DNA of 5,094 nt from Deltaproteobacteria bacterium (lineage in GTDB: Bacteria; SAR324; JACQKK01): assembly GCA_029858165.1 (NCBI GenBank), contig JAOUFO010000159.1:1-5094 (forward strand), read 5' to 3'. The number at the start of each line of letters is the position of its first letter. Position 1 is the stretch's first letter. Positions 1 to 5,094 of the stretch are shown here, one piece after another. The notes under the pieces were generated by a model. That model saw only the letters and a list, made by a program, of their open reading frames with translations. It ran no database searches and was not told where the DNA came from. A program made the translations under genes and the position numbers.

Positions 1-189
1 AGTCCCCCCCTGGAGCGGGATTTGTGGAAGCCCGCGGAGCGGAAACCCGGCCAAACCGGGGCCTGAATCCGGGAGTTTCCCCCGGAGGGGGGGCATGGGC
101 TGAATGCCAAACCGGCGGGCAATCCGGCGGATGGCAAACGCATAGATATGTGGTAAGTAAACCATGGCCCCGGAGACATGTGTGGATAG

Positions 190-207
190 ATCAGGTTTAA
201 AGCTGAT
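190..207. promoter_or_regulatory. 18-bp near-perfect dyad, candidate operator
   Basis: ATCAGG TTT AAA GCTGAT reads the same on both strands except for one mismatched G/G pair at 195 and 202; the centre is TTTAAA. Such symmetry suits a dimeric repressor or activator site. No specific regulator family is recognised. The right half overlaps the start of the inverted hairpin pair at 204-298. A chance palindrome is possible, so the call is tentative. Confidence 0.3.
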
Positions 208-298
208 GAGACCTCCGCATAACCACTCATCTCCTGTTTTGATGAAAAAAGCGGGGGTTTGGGGATGGGAATAAACGAGTTGTGCAGAGGTCTCGTTA
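204..298. repeat. Inverted pair of hairpin units (BIME-like or structured RNA)
   Basis: Two related units face each other. The left one has GATGAG (205-210) pairing with CTCATC (226-231) around a 15-base loop. The right one has AACGAG (274-279) pairing with CTCGTT (292-297) around a 12-base loop. Read on opposite strands, the units share the core ACCTC-Y-GCA-Y-AA, and two of the six stem pairs differ by compensating changes (G-C to A-T, T-A to C-G). The whole can instead fold as one hairpin: 204-223 with 279-298 (20 pairs, one C/A mismatch, three G-T wobbles), then 226-234 with 261-269 (9 pairs). No U-run follows directly, so this is not a classic terminator. It could be a REP/BIME-type element, a small mobile repeat, or a leader RNA; the family is not recognised. 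Confidence 0.55.
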
Positions 299-311
299 TG
301 TGATTCCGCCT

Positions 312-340
312 TTTACTTTACCGCCAAAACGGTTTTTATG
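312..340 (+). promoter_or_regulatory. Weak candidate sigma70-type promoter for the operon
   Basis: TTTACT at 312-317 resembles a -35 box (4 of 6 consensus bases). It lies exactly 17 bp before TTTATG at 335-340, which matches the -10 consensus in only 3 of 6 bases. The position, about 80 bases upstream of the hydrolase ATG, is reasonable. The match is poor and the local sequence is AT-rich by contrast with its surroundings, so this is only a suggestion. Confidence 0.18.
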
Positions 341-425
341 AAAAGAGCATCCGGGGAAAAACCTGAATCCTTCCATAAATGCCGCCATGCGCCATTATTT
401 TTAAACCCCAGGGAGCCTTAGCCCC

Positions 426-1502
426 ATGCCAATGATTGTTTCTGATAAACGGCGCGTTTTTTTCCGGTTGGAAGGGGAAAAAGGGGCCTATCTGATTTTG
501 TTTCACGGTCTGTTGGGCTGCCATGAGGATTGGATCCATGCCGGGTACATGGAGGATCTGGCCCGGGAATTTCGCCTGATTCTGGTGGATGCCAGGGGCC
601 ATGGACGTTCGGACCGCATGGATTCCCCTGAGGAGTACTCCCTGGCCGCTTTTGGGGATGACGTGGTGGGGATTCTGGACCATCTGGATATTCGCAACGC
701 CCATTTTATCGGCTATTCCCTGGGGGCGCTGGTGGGGTTTGATCTGCTGGTTCGCCATCCTGACCGGCTGCGGGTGGCCATTCTGGGGGGGGAATCCCCG
801 TTTGTCACCCCTGAATGTCTGGAAGGATGGGGCCAATGGAACCAGATACTGGAAAAAGAGGGGTTGCCGGGGCTGCTGTCCATCCTGCGGGATGGCCGCC
901 TGCCCTATTATTCCCTGGAGGAGGATCCCGCCGAGGAGGCATCGGCCAAGGCCCTGCTGGCTGCCATGGCCCAGTGGCCGGTAAACACCAATCCCACCAA
1001 TCCGGTCAATTCTCCCCTTACCCTGGTGGCAGGCAGCGAGGACCCCGCCTGTTCCCGGGCGGAAGCGGCGGCCAAAACCATCCCCCGCGCCCGGTTCACC
1101 ATTTCTCAGGGGTTGAACCATCTGACCGCCTTTTTGCAGCGCACCCCTTTGGAAGCGGAAATTGACCGCCTGATCCGCACCGGCAAAAAACAGGGGGAGG
1201 ATCCATCCCAGCCCTCCAAACCCACCCGACGGGCAGAACCCGATGAAAGAGTGGAACCCCCTGAAGCGGCTGAAACCCCCGGTCCGACAGAATCCGAAGG
1301 TTTCACCAAACCCGGTGATTCTGCCCAAGCCGGTGCGCCGGAGGCGTCGGCTGAATCCGGTGAATCCGCCCCGCCCGGCGGCTCTACGGAAGCGTCTGAA
1401 TCCATTGAACCCGCGTCCAAAAGGAAAAACAATTCCCGGGGCCGGTTCAGAGGCCGGGGCAAAGGCCGGTCCGGCGGAAACCGGCAGGGTCAAAAAAGAT
1501 GA
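426..1502 (+). CDS. Alpha/beta-fold hydrolase with disordered RG-rich C-terminal tail
   Basis: This is a predicted cytoplasmic hydrolase of the alpha/beta fold; its substrate is unknown. Seen in the 358-residue protein: the oxyanion motif HGLLG (27-31), the DARGHGRSD segment (55-63), the nucleophile elbow GYSLG with Ser98, a likely acid Asp206 in GSEDP, and His232 in LNHL, giving a complete triad. The catalytic core ends near residue 252, a normal family length. Residues 253-330 are rich in Pro, Glu, Ser and Ala, and residues 331-358 are strongly basic (12 Lys/Arg of 28) with repeated RG/GR pairs. Neither is part of the fold. There is no signal peptide. The ATG at 426 has GGGAG at 411-415 ten bases upstream; the ATG at 432 is less well placed. 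The stop overlaps the cyclase start by four bases. The core resembles ester or lactone hydrolases and RsbQ-like signalling hydrolases, but the sequence does not decide between them. Confidence 0.93.
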   Translation: MPMIVSDKRRVFFRLEGEKGAYLILFHGLLGCHEDWIHAGYMEDLAREFRLILVDARGHGRSDRMDSPEEYSLAAFGDDVVGILDHLDIRNAHFIGYSLGALVGFDLLVRHPDRLRVAILGGESPFVTPECLEGWGQWNQILEKEGLPGLLSILRDGRLPYYSLEEDPAEEASAKALLAAMAQWPVNTNPTNPVNSPLTLVAGSEDPACSRAEAAAKTIPRARFTISQGLNHLTAFLQRTPLEAEIDRLIRTGKKQGEDPSQPSKPTRRAEPDERVEPPEAAETPGPTESEGFTKPGDSAQAGAPEASAESGESAPPGGSTEASESIEPASKRKNNSRGRFRGRGKGRSGGNRQGQKR

Positions 1503-3727
1503 AATCACAACGGGAATCCCAAAACAAACCCCGCAAAATCCGGTTGTTTGGCCGGGGGTGGAGGCTGCTTGGCCGGATGATTCCCGTGTTGCTGGTGGCG
1601 GTGTGGTGCGGCCCCCTGACGGGGGCAAAGGTTCTGGCCGCCCCGGACCCCCTGCACTCCGCCGGGCTGCCGTTGGAACTTTCCGCTTTGCCGTGGGCGG
1701 TTCACCAGGGTTGGTCCCCGGAAGACAGGGCCGGGTTTGCCTGGGACGGCCCTGCTGTGGCCCGCCCAAAACGGTTTCCCCTGATCCCCGACAGACTGTT
1801 TGCCTATCAACCCCAGGACAAACCGCTTCATTTCGGATTGATGACCCGGTTTACCTTGAGTCCACAGGCGTTGACCGGCCTGGACCCCCTGGCCATTTAT
1901 CTTCCCGTGGTGGGAGAAAACTGGGAGGTGTTTGTAAACGGGCAACCGGTTCGGGATGAAATGACCCTGGATGAATCCGGGTTTATTGCCCGGCGGCGGA
2001 CCCTGATGGGGGTGTTGTTTCCCCTGGACAAATCCCTGTTTCACGCGGGAGAAAACACCCTGGTTTTCCATTTGGCGGGGGACGCCATGCCCTCCGGTTG
2101 GGTATCCAATTCCCTGCTGGGGCTGCTTTCAACCAAACCCTACCTTTTGGGGGGATACCAGCAGTTGGAGGCGATGACCTCCCGCAATCTGGAACTTTCC
2201 ATGCAGGTGATTTACCTGTTCCTCGCTTTTTTTCTGCTGATGTTTTACTTGCGGCGGAAACAGGAGTTTCACTTTTTACACCTGGGGCTTTTTTCTTTGT
2301 TGTTGGCGGTATTTTATCTGGCCTACCATCCGGTGATGGTCCGGCTGGTGGATGACACCGAATGGCTCACCCGGGCGCGGTGGGTGGCTTTGGCCGGGAT
2401 GGGTCCGCTGTTGTTGTTGTTTCTTGAAACCTACTTTTTTGAGGATAAACGACTGCCCTGGTTTATAAAGCTGTTTTTGGTTCTTCCGGTGCCTTTGGCG
2501 GCGGGGTTTTTGGTTTTGCCGCTGGCGGTTGCCCAGATAGGGTTGCGGGTATGGCAGGTGTATGCCCTGGGGGCCATTGTGGTCGGAGGATATTTTCTGG
2601 TCCGGGGATTGCGGGAAAAAACCCATGATGCCCGTGGGGTTTCGGCCATTTTTCTGGGATTTATCCTGGTGGTTGGCCTGGATATCGGGTGGGATATGGC
2701 CACCCAGACCCGGCTGGGTTACACCCAGTACACCTTTTTTGTGGTGGTGTTGGCGCTGGTGATGCTGATTGTGAACCGGTTTATCGTGTTGCATGCCCGG
2801 GAGGAGTTGCTCAACGCCCAACTGACCCGCCAGAAAAACGCTTTTTTCCGGTTTGTCCCCACCCAGTTCCTCAGCCTGTTGGGCAAACAGTCGGCGGAAG
2901 AAATTGACCTGGGGAATTCCTCGGCCCAAACCATGAGCGTTTTGTTTTGTGATATCCGCTCTTTCACCAGCCTGTCGGAAAAAATGACCCCGGAAGAAAC
3001 CTTCCGGTTTTTAAATGGCTATCTGGCTTTTATGGAGCCTTCCATCAGCACCCACGGGGGGTTTGTGGATAAGTTTATGGGGGATGGCATCATGGCCCTG
3101 TTTGCCCTTCCCCTGGGGGATAAAGCGGGGGAGGCCTCTTCAGAGCGGGCGTTGATGGCGGCCCTGAGAATGTTGGGCTCCCTGGAGGCGTTTAACGGTT
3201 TAAGGGTGATGGAGGGCGCCCCGCCCATCCGCATCGGAATCGGCATTCACACCGGGCCGCTAACCCTGGGAACCGTGGGCTCCACCGGCAGGTTGGATAC
3301 CACCGTCATCGGAGATACGGTGAATCTGGCCTCCAGGGTGGAAAGCCTGACGTCTCATTTCAAGGTGGACCTGATGATCACCGAGGATGTGGTCAAAGGG
3401 CTGGCCCGCCCGGTGGATTGGCCGATGCGGGAAATCGGTCTGGCGGTGGTCAAAGGGCGCACCCGGCCCATCACCCTGTATGAGGTGTTCCAGGCCGAAA
3501 AGGAGGGTTCCCGACAATTGAAAATGGAATCCGCCCCAGCCTTTGCCCAGGCACTGGCCAGCTACCGTCAGGGAAGGTTTCTCCAGGCCCAGGGGGGGTT
3601 TGCCGCCATCGCCGCCCAAAACCCGGATGACCGGCTGGCCGCCTTTTATCAACAACAATGCAACCGCATGATTGAAAATCCCCCCCCACCCGGATGGGAT
3701 GGCGTGGAAGTGTTCACCCACAAATAA
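1499..3727 (+). CDS. 7TMR-DISM-type membrane receptor with class IIIb adenylate cyclase domain
   Basis: Predicted to convert ATP to cAMP at the inner membrane in response to an extracytoplasmic or membrane signal. Domains in the 742-residue protein: basic leader and signal peptide (about 1-47, likely cleavage after VLA at 45-47); a periplasmic beta-rich domain (about 60-215, with a WEVFVNG motif at 142-148) like the jelly-roll domains of 7TMR-DISM receptors; about seven membrane helices (236-432); a short linker; the cyclase domain (about 475-665). Visible catalytic residues are metal-binding Asp485 (FCDIRSFT) and Asp529 (KFMGDG), purine-selecting Lys525 and Thr602, and transition-state Asn609 and Arg613. 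Thr in place of Asp at 602 is the class IIIb pattern. All residues for a homodimer are present. Residues 676-722 look TPR-like, followed by a WDGV...T.K ending seen in other bacterial cyclases. The start lies in an ATGA overlap with the hydrolase; AGGG at 1486-1489 is a modest ribosome site, so coupled translation is likely. The ligand is unknown. Confidence 0.93.
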   Translation: MKSQRESQNKPRKIRLFGRGWRLLGRMIPVLLVAVWCGPLTGAKVLAAPDPLHSAGLPLELSALPWAVHQGWSPEDRAGFAWDGPAVARPKRFPLIPDRLFAYQPQDKPLHFGLMTRFTLSPQALTGLDPLAIYLPVVGENWEVFVNGQPVRDEMTLDESGFIARRRTLMGVLFPLDKSLFHAGENTLVFHLAGDAMPSGWVSNSLLGLLSTKPYLLGGYQQLEAMTSRNLELSMQVIYLFLAFFLLMFYLRRKQEFHFLHLGLFSLLLAVFYLAYHPVMVRLVDDTEWLTRARWVALAGMGPLLLLFLETYFFEDKRLPWFIKLFLVLPVPLAAGFLVLPLAVAQIGLRVWQVYALGAIVVGGYFLVRGLREKTHDARGVSAIFLGFILVVGLDIGWDMATQTRLGYTQYTFFVVVLALVMLIVNRFIVLHAREELLNAQLTRQKNAFFRFVPTQFLSLLGKQSAEEIDLGNSSAQTMSVLFCDIRSFTSLSEKMTPEETFRFLNGYLAFMEPSISTHGGFVDKFMGDGIMALFALPLGDKAGEASSERALMAALRMLGSLEAFNGLRVMEGAPPIRIGIGIHTGPLTLGTVGSTGRLDTTVIGDTVNLASRVESLTSHFKVDLMITEDVVKGLARPVDWPMREIGLAVVKGRTRPITLYEVFQAEKEGSRQLKMESAPAFAQALASYRQGRFLQAQGGFAAIAAQNPDDRLAAFYQQQCNRMIENPPPPGWDGVEVFTHK

Positions 3728-3743
3728 ACCCCCGAAAGGAAAG

Positions 3744-3805
3744 GCACCAGCCAGCCTGCGGCGTTTGGAGCCGCCAGGCGACACAACGCAGGGCTGTGCT
3801 GGTGC
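3744..3805. repeat. Large imperfect hairpin downstream of the cyclase, possible dispersed repeat
   Basis: GCACCAGC at 3744-3751 pairs perfectly with GCTGGTGC at 3798-3805. The stem continues as 3752-3760 with 3787-3796, giving 17 pairs with two single-base bulges (T3797, G3791) and a 26-base loop. The right arm lies in a tandem GTGCTG duplication (3796-3807), and GGTGCTG at 3801-3807 can also pair with CAGCACC at 3834-3840, linking this hairpin to the terminator that follows. No T-run follows the stem. The block starts 17 bases after the cyclase stop. It looks like part of a repetitive intergenic element, but only one copy is visible here. Confidence 0.5.
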
Positions 3806-3816
3806 TGGACAGGACG

Positions 3817-3891
3817 CAAAAGAAAGGCGGCTTCAGCACCGGCACGGGCCTTGCGGCCCGTCTTGGCCGGGCTTACGCCGCCTTTCTTTTG
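3817..3891. terminator. Bidirectional intrinsic terminator between convergent genes
   Basis: A perfect 15-bp inverted repeat (3817-3831 with 3877-3891) contains AAAAGAAAGGCGGC and its complement. Both strands therefore present a GC stem followed by TTTCTTTT: at 3883-3890 for + transcripts and at 3825-3818 for - transcripts. Inside, CCGGC (3839-3843) pairs with GCCGG (3866-3870), and ACGGGCC (3844-3850) pairs with GGCCCGT (3855-3861) around a TTGC loop, so almost the whole stretch is one long hairpin. It would end cyclase transcripts and MFS transcripts alike. The right arm also encodes the last residues of the MFS protein. Confidence 0.8.
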
Positions 3892-5021
3892 GGACTTTCT
3901 TTTTGGTTTAGCCACAGGGCGGCCACAAAAAAGGCTCCGGTGGCGGCAAACAGGATGCGGAACCCGGCGGATTCCAACACCATCCCCCCCAGGTAGGGAA
4001 AGATACCGGTGCCTGCGGTAAACGCCCCCATAAACAGGATGGAAGCCCGCCCCAGTTGGTCCCGGTGGAACAGGTCAAAAAACCGGATGTTCAGGGTGGG
4101 ATACAACACCCCATGGCTCAGGCCGTACACCAATCCGCTTAAGGCCAGCATGGGATACCCCCCCGCCCCGGCCAGAATAAACTGACTGACCCCCAATCCG
4201 GTCAACCCTCCGGCCACCAGCCGGGTTTGTTCAAACCGAATCAACAGCACCCGGATAAAGGCCCGGCTGATGATGGCCCCCACCGTGTGGGCCAGAAACA
4301 AAATGGAGGCAAACCCCAAAGAAAGAGCCATGGCGTAGTTTTTTCCAAAGGAGGTGACCACCCCGAACACCCCGCCGAAAATCACCACAATGGCCAGAAT
4401 CCTGATGGGGTTGGCTCCGGCGGCCAGGGCCATCAGCCCCCCCGGGGACCGGCCGGCCCCCCCGTGCCCTCCGGGGTTCCGCACCAGAAAAAAGAACACC
4501 TGGGCCGCGACCGCCAGCCCCGCGGCGGCGATGAACACCCCCCGGTACGCCTCCGGCCGGTCCGGGTCCCTTTGAAGGGCCAGAATCAGCTCTCCCAGCA
4601 GAGGCCCCAGACTGTTGGATAGCAACCCGGCAATCCCCAGGTAAGCCACCGCCTCTGTTTTGCGGTCCGGGGGGGAAATATCCACTGCCCAACTGAATAT
4701 CAGGGGGAATCCCAGGGCCAGGCTGATGCCGTGCAACGCTCTGACAGCAAAATACAATTCCGGCGGGCCGTCAATGGCCCCCACCGCCAGCAGGCTTCCG
4801 GCCAAAGAGGGGAGCATAAACAACCCCACCGACATCTTGCGGGGAAAATGGTCCCCGTACCGCCCAAAAAGAACAATAACCACCAGCCCGGAAAGCCCGA
4901 TGGTCCCGGCCACCGCTCCAAAAAAGGTTTCGCTGACACCTCTGAGCTGCAAATGGTAGGGGAGCAGAAAAAAGATGGACAGGTTCAGCATAAAACAGAA
5001 CAGCCCGCCGAACAGCATCAT
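3873..5021 (-). CDS. MFS transporter, 12 membrane helices; N-terminus may extend past window
   Basis: A predicted inner-membrane major facilitator superfamily permease, probably an exporter of the drug or sugar efflux type; the substrate cannot be read from the sequence. The 382 residues from the ATG at 5021 show about twelve hydrophobic segments in two halves with a loop near 181-206. The loop between helices 2 and 3 carries a motif A variant, GRYGDHFPRK (53-62), with Pro where Gly is usual. LGPLLGE at 138-144 in helix 5 resembles the efflux-type motif C. The start is doubtful. The frame stays open upstream to the window edge, and the residues just before the ATG (EKLVQRDF) match the usual cytoplasmic lead into helix 1 of this family. 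Only a weak GGGA precedes the ATG, and no in-frame ATG, GTG or TTG is seen up to 5094. The gene converges on the cyclase, 145 bases apart, and its last codons (PKRKAA) lie in the terminator hairpin. Confidence 0.9.
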   Translation of the reverse strand: MMLFGGLFCFMLNLSIFFLLPYHLQLRGVSETFFGAVAGTIGLSGLVVIVLFGRYGDHFPRKMSVGLFMLPSLAGSLLAVGAIDGPPELYFAVRALHGISLALGFPLIFSWAVDISPPDRKTEAVAYLGIAGLLSNSLGPLLGELILALQRDPDRPEAYRGVFIAAAGLAVAAQVFFFLVRNPGGHGGAGRSPGGLMALAAGANPIRILAIVVIFGGVFGVVTSFGKNYAMALSLGFASILFLAHTVGAIISRAFIRVLLIRFEQTRLVAGGLTGLGVSQFILAGAGGYPMLALSGLVYGLSHGVLYPTLNIRFFDLFHRDQLGRASILFMGAFTAGTGIFPYLGGMVLESAGFRILFAATGAFFVAALWLNQKESPKRKAA

Positions 5022-5094
5022 AAAATCCCGCTGAACAAGTTTTTCGCCGCTTCCGAAAGGGGAGACGGGCCGGGGCGTGGGGGGTTGAATCAGG

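Larger units (their letters stand above)
1..425. other. Non-coding leader region upstream of the hydrolase-cyclase operon
   Basis: No convincing gene lies here. Positions 1-136 are GC-rich and contain small hairpins: CCCGG at 46-50 with CCGGG at 56-60, and CCGGG at 69-73 with CCCGG at 81-85. A C7 run (4-10) can pair with a G7 run (87-93). Frame 1 is open from the left edge to a TGA at 64-66, so an upstream gene could end there, but all three + frames stay open for a while in this GC-rich stretch. From about 137 onward the sequence is more AT-rich. It holds the dyad at 190-207, the paired hairpins at 204-298, and a 7-bp inverted repeat GGTTTTT/AAAAACC (331-337 with 357-363) shortly before the hydrolase start. 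No known riboswitch, tRNA or other RNA family was recognised. Confidence 0.6.

Noticed and set aside
1..66. Possible 3' end of an upstream gene in frame 1, ending in TGA at 64-66
   Set aside because: Only 21 codons are visible, and the other two + frames are also open here, so the sequence cannot distinguish a real gene end from chance.
200..250. CTGATGAG at 203-210 with GAAA at 244-247, resembling hammerhead ribozyme or fluoride riboswitch core bases
   Set aside because: The helices needed for a hammerhead are not complementary, and the upstream half of a fluoride riboswitch is missing.
164..274. 36-codon ORF on the + strand inside the leader
   Set aside because: There is no ribosome binding site, and it overlaps the palindrome and hairpin pair, whose base pairing better explains the sequence.
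204..425. Retron-like or integron attC-like folded element
   Set aside because: No reverse transcriptase or integrase is nearby, and the conserved attC core bases are absent.
1578..1640. Cys at residue 37 of the cyclase as a lipoprotein cleavage site
   Set aside because: The residue before the Cys is Trp, which does not fit a lipobox; cleavage after VLA at residue 47 is more likely.
336..1769. Long open frame of 477 codons on the - strand, opposite the whole hydrolase gene
   Set aside because: It is antisense to a clear enzyme with an intact catalytic triad, has no recognisable domain, and its Gly-Phe repeats are just the complement of the GAACCC/GAATCC hexamers in the hydrolase tail. GC-rich DNA commonly gives such shadows.
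1243..1959. 238-codon + strand frame spanning the hydrolase-cyclase junction
   Set aside because: It overlaps two well-supported genes in another frame, and its Pro/Arg-rich sequence shows no domain.
3649..3915. 88-codon - strand ORF across the intergenic block
   Set aside because: It overlaps the ends of both flanking genes and runs through both hairpins of the block, so it is most likely a spurious frame in a structured repeat.

Overview
The window is GC-rich and carries three protein-coding genes. Two on the + strand form an overlapping pair, and one on the - strand converges on them. The DNA has many runs of 6-8 G or C and favours GGG, CCC and AAA codons. A class III adenylate cyclase fused to a 7-transmembrane sensor, together with this base composition, suggests a Gram-negative environmental bacterium. 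A sulfate-reducer-like deltaproteobacterium (Desulfobacterota) is my best guess, with low confidence because there is no rRNA or marker gene.

Layout: (1) Positions 1-425 hold no convincing gene. They contain a GC-rich segment with small hairpins, a near-perfect 18-bp dyad (190-207), and an inverted pair of related hairpin units (204-298) that can also fold into one 20-bp long-range stem. (2) 426-1502 (+) encodes an alpha/beta hydrolase with a complete Ser-Asp-His triad and an unusual tail of about 105 residues, which is low-complexity and ends in an Arg/Gly-rich basic segment. (3) 1499-3727 (+) overlaps the hydrolase stop by the four bases ATGA. It encodes a signal peptide, a periplasmic beta-rich domain, seven membrane helices, a class IIIb adenylate cyclase domain and a short TPR-like C-terminus. 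(4) 3728-3872 is a highly structured convergent intergenic region made of two large hairpins; the second looks like a bidirectional terminator and overlaps the last codons of the next gene. (5) 3873-5021 (-) encodes a 12-helix MFS transporter. Its reading frame stays open to the right edge of the window and its true start may lie outside.

The two + strand genes look translationally coupled. I infer that the hydrolase and the membrane cyclase act in one signalling process: an extracytoplasmic or membrane cue changes cAMP synthesis, and the hydrolase makes, removes or senses a related molecule. The MFS gene is convergent, and nothing in the sequence links it to that process. The least expected observations are the paired hairpins upstream of the operon, the RG-rich tail of the hydrolase, and the structured repeat-like block that has become the 3' end and terminator of the transporter gene.
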